From positions 310,001 to 374,000 of the forward strand of contig NZ_FPBC01000002.1 in assembly GCF_900116605.1 (NCBI RefSeq): 64,000 bases of DNA. The letters run 5' to 3'. The notes under the pieces were generated by a model that was not told where the DNA came from, made no database searches, and worked only from the letters and a program-made list of their open reading frames with translations. The position numbers and the translations under genes are program-made. Of this stretch, positions 1 to 10,074 are shown piece by piece. This DNA is from Pseudomonas marincola. Lineage in GTDB: Bacteria; Pseudomonadota; Gammaproteobacteria; Pseudomonadales; Pseudomonadaceae. Numbering within the stretch: the first letter of the stretch is position 1; every line of letters begins with the position of its first letter.

Positions 1-74
1 AGCGCGCGGTCAACGAAGCTGTCGCCCATGACTTCGCGGCGCACTTGCTGGCCATCCAGAGGTTTATCGGTCAT
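1..74 (-). CDS. carboxymuconolactone decarboxylase family protein (5' end only)
   Basis: Only the first 24 codons lie in the window; the gene runs off the left edge on the minus strand. The ATG complement is at 72-74 with an AGAGG ribosome site just upstream. The visible residues include VRREVMGDSFVDRA, which resembles the N-terminal segment of the carboxymuconolactone decarboxylase/AhpD-like family (typically VRREVLGD-hVdRa). Members are small, mainly helical proteins; some act in protocatechuate breakdown and others are peroxidase-like. The substrate cannot be inferred from this fragment. It lies 17 nt downstream of the antiporter gene on the same strand and may share its transcript. Confidence 0.55.
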   Translation of the reverse strand, partial: MTDKPLDGQQVRREVMGDSFVDRA

Positions 75-91
75 TTAAAGCTGCCTCTTTA

Positions 92-1183
92 TTAGTTTGC
101 CGTACGTTGTTTGTGCCAGCTGCGAGCCGCCACTACCAGCAGTGTCAGTGCCGTTAGCGGGATTACATAGCCGATCATGGCGTGGCCGAATGTTTCCACG
201 GCAGGGCGCCCTGTGGCGAACAGCACCAGATACAGGGTGTAGGCGCCGTAGTACGCGAGGAACAGCAGGCCTTCCCAGCGGTTGATGCGGTAACCGGTGA
301 AGAAGATCGGCAAGCAGGCAACTGCTACGGCGATCATTACCGGGAAATCGAACGCCAGTGCATTGGGGGATACCGAAATCGGGCTCGGCGAAACCAGAGC
401 CGCCAGACCCAGCACGCTGAGCAGGTTGAACAAGTTGCTGCCGACTATGTTGCCCACGGCAATATCGCGCTCACCTTTGAAGGCCGCCAGTATTGAGGTG
501 GCCAGCTCAGGCAGGGAGGTGCCGATAGCGATAACGGTCAGGCCGATTACCAGCTCCGACAGGCCCAGTGCACGGGCCAGCGTCACGGCGCCTTCAACGA
601 GGAAGTGTGATCCACCCACCAGCAGGACCAGGCCCACTACAATCAGGACCAGATTGATCAGCCAGGCATAAGGCTTGGCTGGCTCGTTAAGGCCAAACTC
701 GGCCGCGAATTCATCGTCCGGCTCGTCGAGACTGTTGCGATTGCTGCGGATCAGGAAGAAGGTATAAGCCACAATGCCGGTGAACAAGATTGCCCCGTCG
801 ATCTTGCTCAGTTCGCCATCCCATGCCAGACCAAACGTGAGCAAGCTCGCGCCGATCATCAGTGGCACGTCCATACGGATTAACTGACGCGAGACGATCA
901 ACGGTGCGATCAGTGCGGTTGCGCCGAGTACCAGCAACACGTTGGCGATGTTGCTGCCGACCACGTTACCAATCGCCAGATCGCCGCTGCCATTCATTGC
1001 CGCTTGAACGCTCACGGCTGTCTCGGGTGCGCTGGTGCCGAACGCGACAACGGTCAGACCGATAACCAGAGGCGGAATACCGAATTGCGCGGCCAGCTTG
1101 GCAGCGCCGCGAACCAAAACTTCTGCACCACCGACCAGTAAAACCAAGCCGGCAATCAGGTACACAAAGGTCATTAACGTCAT
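92..1183 (-). CDS. CaCA-family calcium/sodium antiporter (YrbG-like)
   Basis: Inner-membrane cation exchanger of 363 residues, very hydrophobic throughout. Two inverted alpha-repeats are visible: GTSAPE at residues 49-54 followed by GNVVGSNIANVL, and GTSLPE at 221-226 followed by GNIVGSNLFNLL. These acidic repeat motifs line the ion path in the Ca2+:cation antiporter family. An acidic cytoplasmic loop separates the repeats (about 150-170). The length fits the bacterial YrbG group. Exchange of Ca2+ for Na+ or H+ is inferred from the family. In E. coli, yrbG lies beside kdsD and the mla genes; here it is next to an rlpA-like gene instead. Confidence 0.9.
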   Translation of the reverse strand: MTLMTFVYLIAGLVLLVGGAEVLVRGAAKLAAQFGIPPLVIGLTVVAFGTSAPETAVSVQAAMNGSGDLAIGNVVGSNIANVLLVLGATALIAPLIVSRQLIRMDVPLMIGASLLTFGLAWDGELSKIDGAILFTGIVAYTFFLIRSNRNSLDEPDDEFAAEFGLNEPAKPYAWLINLVLIVVGLVLLVGGSHFLVEGAVTLARALGLSELVIGLTVIAIGTSLPELATSILAAFKGERDIAVGNIVGSNLFNLLSVLGLAALVSPSPISVSPNALAFDFPVMIAVAVACLPIFFTGYRINRWEGLLFLAYYGAYTLYLVLFATGRPAVETFGHAMIGYVIPLTALTLLVVAARSWHKQRTAN

Positions 1184-1284
1184 ATCAGCGAGCTCCGAAA
1201 AGTGCCGCTAGTGTAGTGATCCGTTTAGCCTGCGCCAGTGGGCGCAAATGCTGTTTGGTTACCAGATGTAAAGCTTGCAAGTCA

Positions 1285-1650
1285 TTACTCCAATTGTTCA
1301 ATACGCACCGTTGCAACCCCTTCGCGAAGCATATCCAACTGCTCGGCGGCGTGCTTTGAAAGGTCGATTATCCGACCTCGCGCATACGGCCCGCGATCAT
1401 TGATCCGCACCACTACGCTCTTGTCATTGCGCAGATTAGTCACCCGCACGCGGCTGCCAAAGGGCAGGGTGCGATGTGCGGCCGTCAGGGCGTTTTGGTT
1501 GAACGCTTCGCCACTGGCGGTTTTCTTGCCGTGATGCCGCGCGCCGTAATAAGACGCCTTACCCTCTGCGCTGTAGCCACCGGTCAATGTATGGCTGGCG
1601 CACCCGCTGAACAGGGCGACTAGTGTCAGCAGCAATGCAAAACGCAACAT
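1285..1650 (-). CDS. RlpA-like double-psi beta-barrel lipoprotein
   Basis: A 121-residue lipoprotein. The N-terminus is a short hydrophobic signal ending in the lipobox LFSGC (Cys17), so lipid anchoring in the outer membrane is predicted. The rest is a RlpA-type double-psi beta-barrel with the characteristic [23 protein letters not shown] and IDLS motifs. RlpA proteins are septal lytic transglycosylases that act on denuded (amidase-treated) glycan strands. This copy lacks the C-terminal SPOR domain of full-length RlpA, so septal targeting through denuded glycan is not expected. It follows gatB on the same strand but is separated from it by a strong terminator. Catalytic activity is not certain for the short form. 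Confidence 0.85.
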   Translation of the reverse strand: MLRFALLLTLVALFSGCASHTLTGGYSAEGKASYYGARHHGKKTASGEAFNQNALTAAHRTLPFGSRVRVTNLRNDKSVVVRINDRGPYARGRIIDLSKHAAEQLDMLREGVATVRIEQLE

Positions 1651-1674
1651 GGGTTGGACTCCTGAGAACTCAAT

Positions 1675-1700
1675 AAAACGCCGGGCATGCCCGGCGTTTT
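1675..1700 (-). terminator. rho-independent terminator after gatCAB
   Basis: A perfect 26-nt palindrome built on CGCCGGGCATGCCCGGCG with four flanking A and four flanking T on each side. On the minus strand it lies 19 nt past the gatB stop codon and ends in a T-run, so it should end the gatCAB transcript before rlpA. Confidence 0.85.
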
Positions 1701-1719
1701 AACTGCAACGATGGCTTTA

Positions 1720-3165
1720 TCAGCCTTCGAGCTTCTTCTTCAGCAGTTCGTTCACTTGTTGCGGGTTAGCTTTGCCTTTGGAGGCTTTCATGGCCTGGCC
1801 CACAAAGAAGCCGAACATCTTGCCGCGCTTGGCTTCTTCGGCCGCACGGTATTGCTCAACCTGCTCAGCGTTAGCGGCGAGCATCTCGTCCAGCATCGAC
1901 TCGATGGCGCCACTGTCGGTGACTTGTTTGAGGCCTTTGGCTTCGATGATCTGGTCGGCCGAGCCTTCGCCGGCGGCCATGGCTTCAAAGACCATCTTGG
2001 CAATCTTGCCGGAGATGGTGTTGTCTTTGATGCGCAGAATCATCCCGCCCAGTTGCTCGGCGCTAACCGGCGACTGCTCGATCTCCAGGTTGTCTTTGTT
2101 GAGCAGGCTCGAAAGCTCGCCCATTACCCAGTTGGCTGCCAGTTTCGGGTCGGCGCAAATCTGTTGCACCGCTTGGAAGTAGTCGGCCATCTCGCGGCTG
2201 GCGGCCAGCACGCTGGCGTCATACGCCGACAAGCCGAACTGCGCCTCGAAACGCTCGCGCTTCTGCACCGGCAATTCCGGCAGGGTGGCGCGCAAAGCTT
2301 CCAGGTAGCTTGGCTCGATGACGACCGGTAACAGGTCCGGGCAAGGGAAGTAACGGTAATCGTTGGCTTCTTCCTTGCTGCGCATCGAGCGCGTCTGATC
2401 CTTGTTCGGATCATACAGGCGGGTTTCCTGAACCACTTTGCCGCCGTCTTCGATCAGCTCGATCTGGCGCTGAACTTCGTGGTTGATTGCCTTCTCGATA
2501 AAACGGAACGAGTTGACGTTCTTGATCTCGGCGCGGGTGCCAAATTCAGTCTGGCCTTTGGGGCGAACCGACACGTTGCAGTCGCAACGCAGCGAGCCTT
2601 CGGCCATGTTGCCATCGCAAATACCCAGATAACGCACCAGCGCATGGATGGCTTTGACGTAGGCAACCGCTTCCTTGGCGCTGCGAATGTCCGGCTCCGA
2701 GACGATTTCCAGCAACGGTGTGCCTGCGCGATTGAGATCGATACCGCTCATGCCCTGGAAGTCTTCGTGCAGGCTTTTGCCGGCATCTTCTTCAAGGTGC
2801 GCGCGGGTAATGCCGATGCGCTTGACGGTGCCGTCTTCAAGGGTGATATCCAGATGACCGATGCCGACGATTGGGTCGTCCATCTGGCTGGTCTGATAAC
2901 CCTTTGGCAGATCCGGGTAGAAATAGTTTTTACGGGCGAAAATATTGCGCTCGGCAATGTGCGCATCAATCGCCAGGCCAAACATGCAGGCCATGCGCAC
3001 GGCTTCGGCGTTGAGCACCGGCAAGGTGCCTGGCATGCCCAGATCAACCAGGCTGGCCTGGGTGTTCGGTTCGGCACCAAAGGTGGTGGCGCTGGCCGAG
3101 AATATCTTCGAGTTAGTCGCGAGCTGTGCGTGGATTTCCAGCCCGATCACGGTTTCCCATTGCAT
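1720..3165 (-). CDS. gatB: Asp-tRNA(Asn)/Glu-tRNA(Gln) amidotransferase subunit B
   Basis: GatB binds misacylated Glu-tRNA(Gln) or Asp-tRNA(Asn) and carries out the kinase/transamidase step, using ammonia from GatA. The product is 481 residues. The start was set at [15 protein letters not shown], with AAGGAT upstream at the right distance; in-frame codons further upstream would run into the gatA stop region and are not conserved. Visible signatures include [27 protein letters not shown] and the C-terminal YqeY-like helical tail ending in lysines. It is the last gene of gatCAB, 11 nt after gatA. Confidence 0.96.
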   Translation of the reverse strand: MQWETVIGLEIHAQLATNSKIFSASATTFGAEPNTQASLVDLGMPGTLPVLNAEAVRMACMFGLAIDAHIAERNIFARKNYFYPDLPKGYQTSQMDDPIVGIGHLDITLEDGTVKRIGITRAHLEEDAGKSLHEDFQGMSGIDLNRAGTPLLEIVSEPDIRSAKEAVAYVKAIHALVRYLGICDGNMAEGSLRCDCNVSVRPKGQTEFGTRAEIKNVNSFRFIEKAINHEVQRQIELIEDGGKVVQETRLYDPNKDQTRSMRSKEEANDYRYFPCPDLLPVVIEPSYLEALRATLPELPVQKRERFEAQFGLSAYDASVLAASREMADYFQAVQQICADPKLAANWVMGELSSLLNKDNLEIEQSPVSAEQLGGMILRIKDNTISGKIAKMVFEAMAAGEGSADQIIEAKGLKQVTDSGAIESMLDEMLAANAEQVEQYRAAEEAKRGKMFGFFVGQAMKASKGKANPQQVNELLKKKLEG

Positions 3166-3176
3166 CTGAGTGATCC

Positions 3177-4628
3177 TTAAAATCCAGCTGGCACGCGAGT
3201 GTGCCAATCAGTGACTTGTTGATATTGATGCGCAACGTTGAGCAGGCGGCCTTCCTGGAAGTACGGTGCGAGCAGTTGCACGCCCACCGGCAGACCGTCG
3301 ACAAAGCCTGCTGGCATCGACAAGCCGGGGATACCGGCAAGGTTAGCGGTGATGGTGTAGATGTCTTCGAGGTAAGCAGCAACCGGGTCGTTGTTCTTCT
3401 CGCCGAGCTTCCACGCCGGGTTTGGCGTGGTTGGGCCGAGAATTACATCAACGTCATTGAAGGCAGCGACGAAGTCGTTCTTGATCAGGCGGCGGATCTG
3501 CTGAGCCTTGATGTAGTACGCATCGTAATAACCAGCCGACAGGGCGTAGGCACCGACCATGATCCGGCGCTTAACTTCAGCACCAAAACCTTCGCCGCGT
3601 GAACGCTTGTAGAGGTCTTCAAGGTTCTGCGGATTTTCACAGCGATAGCCGAAGCGAACGCCATCAAAACGCGACAGGTTGGAAGACGCTTCAGCCGGGG
3701 CGATCACGTAATACGCAGCAATTGCGTTCTGGGTGTTTGGCAGGCTGATGTCTTTAACTGTGGCGCCAAGTGTTTTCAGTTGCTCGACGACGGCCATCAC
3801 GGCATCGGCGATGCGGCTGTCGAGGCCAGCGCTGAAATACTCTTTCGGCAAGCCGACGCGCAGGCCTTTCAGCGGCTGCGTCAGGGCTGCCAGATAATCA
3901 TCAAGCGGCTGGTCGACGCTGGTGGAATCTTTCGGATCGAAGCCGGCCATGGCTTGCAGCATCAATGCGCAGTCTTCGGCGGTGCGGGCCAATGGACCGC
4001 CCTGATCGAGGCTGGAGGCATACGCGATCATGCCCCAGCGCGACACGCGACCATAGGTTGGCTTGAGGCCGGTAAGGTTGGTCAGTGCCGCAGGCTGGCG
4101 GATCGAACCGCCGGTGTCTGTGCCGGTGGCTGCTGGCAGCAGGCGTGCGGCCACAGCAGCGGCAGAGCCGCCCGATGAGCCGCCGGGAACACGTTCAAGG
4201 TTCCACGGGTTCTTCACCGCGCCGAAGTGGCTCGACTCGTTGGCCGAGCCCATGGCGAATTCGTCCATGTTCAACTTGCCAAGCGTGACGGTGCCAGCCT
4301 CGGCGAGCTTTTCGACTACGGTGGCGTTATAAGGCGCCTTGAAGTTGCCGAGAATCTTCGAGCCGCAACTGGTGAGGATGTCCTGCGTGCAGAACAGGTC
4401 CTTGTGTGCAATCGGCGCGCCCAGCAACGGACTGGTGTCACCGTCGGCGCGACGCTGGTCAGCGGCCTTGGCCTGGGTCAGTGCCAGGTCTTCGGTGACT
4501 GTAATAAAGCTGTTGAGCTGCGGGTCGAGTTGCTGAATACGCGCCAGCAGGCTGCGCGTCAGTTCTTCGGCGGAAAATTGTTTAGCGGCGAGTCCGCGGG
4601 CGATCTCGGCCAGATTCATTTGATGCAT
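3177..4628 (-). CDS. gatA: Asp-tRNA(Asn)/Glu-tRNA(Gln) amidotransferase subunit A
   Basis: Glutamine amidase subunit of the GatCAB complex; it releases ammonia that is channelled to GatB. The product is 483 residues and belongs to the amidase-signature family. The Ser-cisSer-Lys triad is visible: lysine in APIAHKDLF, the glycine/serine stretch [16 protein letters not shown], and the nucleophilic serine in [14 protein letters not shown]. The start is the ATG of [12 protein letters not shown]; a second ATG three codons later is possible. The gene sits 15 nt after gatC and 11 nt before gatB, consistent with one operon and stoichiometric expression. Confidence 0.96.
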   Translation of the reverse strand: MHQMNLAEIARGLAAKQFSAEELTRSLLARIQQLDPQLNSFITVTEDLALTQAKAADQRRADGDTSPLLGAPIAHKDLFCTQDILTSCGSKILGNFKAPYNATVVEKLAEAGTVTLGKLNMDEFAMGSANESSHFGAVKNPWNLERVPGGSSGGSAAAVAARLLPAATGTDTGGSIRQPAALTNLTGLKPTYGRVSRWGMIAYASSLDQGGPLARTAEDCALMLQAMAGFDPKDSTSVDQPLDDYLAALTQPLKGLRVGLPKEYFSAGLDSRIADAVMAVVEQLKTLGATVKDISLPNTQNAIAAYYVIAPAEASSNLSRFDGVRFGYRCENPQNLEDLYKRSRGEGFGAEVKRRIMVGAYALSAGYYDAYYIKAQQIRRLIKNDFVAAFNDVDVILGPTTPNPAWKLGEKNNDPVAAYLEDIYTITANLAGIPGLSMPAGFVDGLPVGVQLLAPYFQEGRLLNVAHQYQQVTDWHTRVPAGF

Positions 4629-4643
4629 GCTGGGCGTTTTCCC

Positions 4644-4931
4644 TTACTCGATGACTTTCGGAACGAGGTACAAGCCGTTTTCTACGGCTGGCGCAATCTT
4701 CTGATACGCTTCGCGATGATTTTCTTCGGTTACTTCGTCGGCTCGCAGGCGCTGAGTCGTTTCGAGCGGGTGAGCCAGCGGCTCAATGCCCGTGGTATCG
4801 ACTGCCTGCATCTGGTCGACGAGTCCGAGGATGCTGTTGAGTGTCTCTGTAGTTTGCGGAATTTCGCTGTCATTCAAGCTTAATCGTGCAAGATGAGCGA
4901 TTTTTTCCACTTCGGAGCGATCAAGCGCCAT
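4644..4931 (-). CDS. gatC: Asp-tRNA(Asn)/Glu-tRNA(Gln) amidotransferase subunit C
   Basis: GatC is the small (95-residue) belt-like subunit that stabilises the GatA-GatB interface. I placed the start at [17 protein letters not shown], preceded by GGAGA eight bases upstream. The open frame continues upstream to an ATG at 5036, but those 35 residues look unlike the family and overlap the presumed promoter region. The conserved N-terminal helix ([10 protein letters not shown]) and the C-terminal [10 protein letters not shown] are both present. It is the first gene of gatCAB and is divergent from mreB. Confidence 0.93.
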   Translation of the reverse strand: MALDRSEVEKIAHLARLSLNDSEIPQTTETLNSILGLVDQMQAVDTTGIEPLAHPLETTQRLRADEVTEENHREAYQKIAPAVENGLYLVPKVIE

Positions 4932-5093
4932 CGGGTTCTCCATGGAAAGGCGGTCGTTAAGACGGCCAGTTGAAGTGTGAACGGGTTGCCATGCATCGGA
5001 AAATGCAGGGAACGGATGCAGTGAACTGGCGGTCAAACGCCGCGATGTTGGGCTCTAGTGCCCAGAAAACAGGCAATCTAACACATTGGTGCC

Positions 5094-6205
<1,112 letters not shown>

Positions 6206-6224
6206 GCCATCAGTTGTCAGTCTC

Positions 6225-6260
6225 AAGCTGCAAGTCGGGCCCGCCCACTTGCAGCTTTTT
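6225..6260 (+). terminator. intercistronic terminator/attenuator between mreB and mreC
   Basis: An 11-bp perfect stem (AAGCTGCAAGT at 6225-6235, ACTTGCAGCTT at 6247-6257), with an 11-nt G/C-rich loop and five T at 6256-6260. It begins 20 nt after the mreB stop codon. It probably lowers mreCD transcription relative to mreB. The only canonical in-frame start for full-length mreC (TTG at 6249) lies inside its 3' arm. Confidence 0.75.
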
Positions 6261-7295
6261 GTTACTGGCGGATGTGTAGAGGAATTTGTTATCAAACCGC
6301 TCTTCACCAAAGGTCCTTCGCTTGGTGTGCGCCTGTTGGTGCTGGCCGTGCTTTCGGTCGCCTTGATGGTGGTCGATGCCCGCTTTGCCTTTCTGAAGCC
6401 TTTTCGCAGCCAGCTTGGGGTTATCGTCGAGCCGATCTACTGGCTGGGCAATCTGCCCGTCACGCTTTGGGAAAATACCACCCAGGAACTGAGCTCGCGC
6501 ACTGAGCTTGCCGCTGAAAACGAGAAGCTCAAGACCGAGCAGTTGCTGTTGCAGCGTCGCCTGCAAAAGCTCGCTGCCCTTACCGAACAGAACGTGCGCT
6601 TGCGTGAACTGCTGAACTCGGCTGCGCTGGTGGATGACGACGTGCTGGCGACCGAGCTGATCGGTATTGACCCGAACCCGTTCACCCACCGCATTCTTAT
6701 CGACAAGGGCGAGAAAGACGGCGTAGTGATTGGTCAGCCGGTTCTTGATGCGCGCGGGTTGATGGGCCAGGTGGTTGAGGTGATGCCTTATTCCGCTCGC
6801 GTGCTGTTGCTGACCGACACCAATCACAGTATTCCGGTGCAGGTGAACCGCAACGGCTTGCGCGCCATTGCCAGTGGCACCGGTAACCCGGAGCGTCTGG
6901 AACTGCGTCATGTTGCCGACACGGCCGACATCAAGGTGGGCGACTTGTTGGTAAGTTCGGGGTTGGGGCAGCGCTTTCCGTCGGGCTATCCGGTGGCGAC
7001 CGTAAGTGAAGTGATTCATGACTCTGGCCAGCCGTTTGCGATTGTCCGCGCGATTCCGACTGCCAGCCTCAATCGCAGCCGATACATGCTGTTGGTGTTT
7101 ACCGACACACGCACGCCTGAGCAGCGGGCAACTGAATCGGCCGAGGCCGAGGTTGCCGCCGATCAGAAGGCGCTCGAAGAAAAGGCTGAAACGGCAGCAG
7201 GCTCGAATACGCCAGCGCCGAGTCAGTCCACCGCACCTGCGCCTGCGCAAGCCCCGTCAACCACTGCCCCCGCTCCGGTGAGACCCGCTCAATGA
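6249..7295 (+). CDS. mreC: cell-shape protein MreC
   Basis: Bitopic inner-membrane protein with a periplasmic domain linking MreB/MreD to the peptidoglycan synthases PBP2/RodA. One membrane segment (VRLLVLAVLSVALMVVD) comes first, then a coiled coil rich in E/L/Q, then the beta-barrel MreC core, and last an Ala/Pro/Thr/Gln-rich tail of about 50 residues that is probably disordered. The coordinates use the only canonical in-frame start (TTG at 6249) that keeps the conserved IKPLF..KGPSLGVR start. However, that TTG sits in a terminator stem, while a good AGAGGAA ribosome site (6278-6284) precedes GTT ATC AAA CCG with no ATG/GTG/TTG. Real initiation may be at 6288 or 6291. Confidence 0.93.
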   Translation: MQLFVTGGCVEEFVIKPLFTKGPSLGVRLLVLAVLSVALMVVDARFAFLKPFRSQLGVIVEPIYWLGNLPVTLWENTTQELSSRTELAAENEKLKTEQLLLQRRLQKLAALTEQNVRLRELLNSAALVDDDVLATELIGIDPNPFTHRILIDKGEKDGVVIGQPVLDARGLMGQVVEVMPYSARVLLLTDTNHSIPVQVNRNGLRAIASGTGNPERLELRHVADTADIKVGDLLVSSGLGQRFPSGYPVATVSEVIHDSGQPFAIVRAIPTASLNRSRYMLLVFTDTRTPEQRATESAEAEVAADQKALEEKAETAAGSNTPAPSQSTAPAPAQAPSTTAPAPVRPAQ

Positions 7296-7780
7296 GTGCA
7301 ACCAGCCCGCGCAATGTTTGGGTTATTTGGGTATCCATGCTGTTTGCTTTGCTGCTCAGCGTCTCGCCGCTGCCAGACTTCATGGAGATGGGCCGCCCGC
7401 TGTGGCTGGCGCTGTTCATGACTTATTGGTTGCTGGCTTTGCCGCAACGGGTCGGCATGCTCACAGCCTGGTGTTTTGGCCTGCTGGCCGATGTGCTCAA
7501 CGGCGCGCTGCTGGGTCAGAATGCGCTGATTCTGACGTTGGTGACTTTCCTGGTGCTGAGCCTGCATCAGCGCCTGCGCATGTTTCCGCTGTCGCAGCAG
7601 TGCATCGTTCTGCTGATGGTCTTCGGCCTCGCGCAGCTGGTTCAGTTGTGGCTCAACGCACTCACCGGCAACCGCCCGCCGACTCTGGTTTTTATCCTGC
7701 CAGCGGTGGTCAGCGCCTTGCTGTGGCCTTGGGTCTCGATGATCCTGCGCTGGTTGCAGCAGCGTTTCGGCGTTAACTAA
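7292..7780 (+). CDS. mreD: rod-shape-determining protein MreD
   Basis: Integral inner-membrane protein of the elongasome, 162 residues with five to six hydrophobic helices. The typical motif for the family is visible as LLADVLNGALLGQNALIL. Its ATG overlaps the mreC stop codon by four bases (ATGA), indicating translational coupling. It is followed 27 bp later by maf, the usual Pseudomonas order mreBCD-maf-rng. Confidence 0.95.
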   Translation: MSATSPRNVWVIWVSMLFALLLSVSPLPDFMEMGRPLWLALFMTYWLLALPQRVGMLTAWCFGLLADVLNGALLGQNALILTLVTFLVLSLHQRLRMFPLSQQCIVLLMVFGLAQLVQLWLNALTGNRPPTLVFILPAVVSALLWPWVSMILRWLQQRFGVN

Positions 7781-7807
7781 CCCTTCCATCAAGCTCGGGA
7801 TATCCAA

Positions 7808-8404
7808 ATGGCATCGTTGTATCTGGCTTCAAGTTCACCGCGCCGCAGTGAGCTTCTGCAACAGATAGGCGTGCCGTTCACGCTGTGCATCGCGCCTGTC
7901 GACGAGACGCCTTTTGCTGGCGAATTGCCCTGCGACTACGTGCAGCGTCTTGCACTCGCCAAGGCGCAAGCGGCGCTTGCCAGCTTGCCTGAGGGCGACG
8001 CGGTCGTGCTTGGCGCCGATACGGCTGTAGTCCTTGGTCAGCAAATTCTCGGCAAGCCTTTGGATCGGGATGATGCATTGGCGACGTTGCGTAGCCTGTC
8101 TGGTCGTGAGCATCAGGTATTAAGTGCTGTGGCTGTGGTCAGTGCGCAACGATCGGACGTTCGTGTTGTCAGTACTGCCGTGACATTCCGCGCGCTCAGT
8201 GACGCCGAGATCGAAGCCTACTGGGCCACGGGCGAACCCTGCGATAAAGCTGGAAGCTACGGCATTCAGGGGCTTGCAGGGGTGTTTGTAACGCAGTTGC
8301 AAGGCAGCTATTCGGCCGTTGTGGGTTTGCCGTTGTGCGAAACAGCAGAGCTACTGGCCAGTTTCGACGTAGCCTGCTGGCAGGACAGCAACCCTACACT
8401 TTGA
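7808..8404 (+). CDS. maf: Maf/YhdE-family nucleoside triphosphate pyrophosphatase
   Basis: Cytoplasmic house-cleaning pyrophosphatase, 198 residues. The Maf signature [16 protein letters not shown] is at residues 6-21, followed by [17 protein letters not shown] and KAGSYGIQG. The combination places it in the YhdE (dTTP/UTP pyrophosphatase) branch rather than the YceF branch. The product prevents incorporation of modified nucleotides and affects septation when over-produced in other bacteria. The gene lies between mreD and rng, probably on the same transcript. Confidence 0.92.
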   Translation: MASLYLASSSPRRSELLQQIGVPFTLCIAPVDETPFAGELPCDYVQRLALAKAQAALASLPEGDAVVLGADTAVVLGQQILGKPLDRDDALATLRSLSGREHQVLSAVAVVSAQRSDVRVVSTAVTFRALSDAEIEAYWATGEPCDKAGSYGIQGLAGVFVTQLQGSYSAVVGLPLCETAELLASFDVACWQDSNPTL

Positions 8405-8585
8405 TCGCAGACTCTTCAGTGCATGGCGATGATTGAGGCTGTGTATCGCCGACAGTCGCTTTTCTGATTTGTCGCCTGCGCAGCAGATCGCTTACTCTCG
8501 TGACATTACGCTGTAAGCTCTCGTCGCCTGCCTCGCGGCATACGTTGCAAGATGCAGCTAGCACCCTCCCGGATGAGACGGACAC

Positions 8586-10043
8586 ATGAGTGAAGAAATT
8601 CTGATCAATATCACGCCAATGGAATCGCGCGTGGCGGTGGTTGAAAATGGTGTCCTGCAAGAGGTTCATGTCGAGCGTACGCAGCGCCGCGGGATCGTGG
8701 GCAATATCTACAAGGGTAAAGTCGTGCGGGTTCTGCCTGGTATGCAGGCCGCTTTTGTCGATATCGGCTTGGAGCGTGCGGCATTTATCCATGCCTCGGA
8801 AATCTCCACGCGCGAAGGCGCGGCCGTTGAGAGCATCAGTGCGCTGGTGCACGATGGGCAAAGCCTGGTGGTGCAGGTTACTAAAGACCCAATCGGCAGC
8901 AAGGGCGCACGCCTGACCACGCAGCTGTCGATTCCTTCACGTTATCTGGTGTACATGCCGCGCACTGCGCATGTCGGCATTTCGCTGAAGATCGAAGATG
9001 AAGTGGAGCGTGAGCGCCTCAAGCAAGTGGTCACCGACTGCATCGCGGCGGAAGGTATCGAAGAAGTCGGCGGATTCATTCTGCGCACGGCGGCCGAAGG
9101 TGCCGGCGCCGATGAGATTCTGATAGATATCCGTTACCTGCGCCGCCAATGGCAGCAGATTCATCAGCAGATGCAAAGCTGCCCAGCGCCCACGCTGATT
9201 TATGAAGACCTCAATCTGGCCATGCGCACGTTGCGTGATCTGGTCAGCTTGCGCACAGAAAAGCTGCGGGTCGACTCGCGCGAAACCTTCCAGAAAATCA
9301 CCCAGTTCGTCGATGAACTGATGCCCGAAATTGCCGATCGCCTGGAGCATTATCCGGGTGAACGGCCGATTTTTGATCTGTACGGCGTTGAGGATGAAAT
9401 CCAGCGCGCACTGGAGCGCAAAGTGCCGTTGAAGTCCGGCGGCTATCTGGTGATTGATCCAACCGAAGCGATGAGCACCATCGACGTCAACACCGGCGCG
9501 TTCGTGGGACATCGCACGCTTGAAGAAACCATTTTCAAAACTAATCTTGAAGCGGCGACAGCGATCGCGCGGCAACTGCGCCTGCGCAATCTGGGTGGCA
9601 TCATCATTATCGATTTTATCGACATGGAAGACCTGGAACATCAACGTCAGGTTTTGCGCACGCTGGAGAAACAGCTGGAGCGCGACCATGCCAAAACCAA
9701 CATCATCGGTATAACCGAGCTGGGTTTAGTGCAGATGACCCGCAAACGCACGCGTGAAAGCCTTGAGCAGGTGCTGTGTGAGCCATGCGAGGGTTGTCAG
9801 GGCCGCGGCAAACTCAAAACCCCGGAAACCATCTGCTACGAAATTTTCCGTGAGATTCTGCGCGAGGCGCGGGCCTACCAGGCTGAAGGTTATCGGGTGC
9901 TGGCGAATCAGCGGGTCGTCGATCGCCTGCTCGATGAAGAGTCAGGCAATGTTGCCGATCTTGAAGCATTCATCGGCCGCACCATCAAGTTTCAGGTCGA
10001 GACCATGTACTCACAGGAGCAATACGATGTGGTCTTGCTCTAG
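8586..10043 (+). CDS. rng: ribonuclease G
   Basis: Endoribonuclease of the RNase E/G family that matures the 5' end of 16S rRNA and degrades some mRNAs. The product is 485 residues, the usual size of RNase G, which lacks the long RNase E scaffold tail. An S1 domain occupies about residues 35-120 (GNIYKGKVVRVLPGMQAAFVDIG). The catalytic metal-binding region contains IDVNTGAF and IIIDFIDM. The zinc-link cysteines are in CEPCEGCQGRG. An ATG preceded by GAGACGG was chosen. A 181-bp gap before it holds no visible gene. Confidence 0.96.
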   Translation: MSEEILINITPMESRVAVVENGVLQEVHVERTQRRGIVGNIYKGKVVRVLPGMQAAFVDIGLERAAFIHASEISTREGAAVESISALVHDGQSLVVQVTKDPIGSKGARLTTQLSIPSRYLVYMPRTAHVGISLKIEDEVERERLKQVVTDCIAAEGIEEVGGFILRTAAEGAGADEILIDIRYLRRQWQQIHQQMQSCPAPTLIYEDLNLAMRTLRDLVSLRTEKLRVDSRETFQKITQFVDELMPEIADRLEHYPGERPIFDLYGVEDEIQRALERKVPLKSGGYLVIDPTEAMSTIDVNTGAFVGHRTLEETIFKTNLEAATAIARQLRLRNLGGIIIIDFIDMEDLEHQRQVLRTLEKQLERDHAKTNIIGITELGLVQMTRKRTRESLEQVLCEPCEGCQGRGKLKTPETICYEIFREILREARAYQAEGYRVLANQRVVDRLLDEESGNVADLEAFIGRTIKFQVETMYSQEQYDVVLL

Positions 10044-10074
10044 CGTGTCGCGCACGCCAAACGAGCGCCGCTAA

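Noticed and set aside
1720..2331. Plus-strand open frames opposite gatB that look hydrophobic and regular
   Set aside because: Shadows of gatB codon bias; the conserved gene on the minus strand accounts for the region fully.
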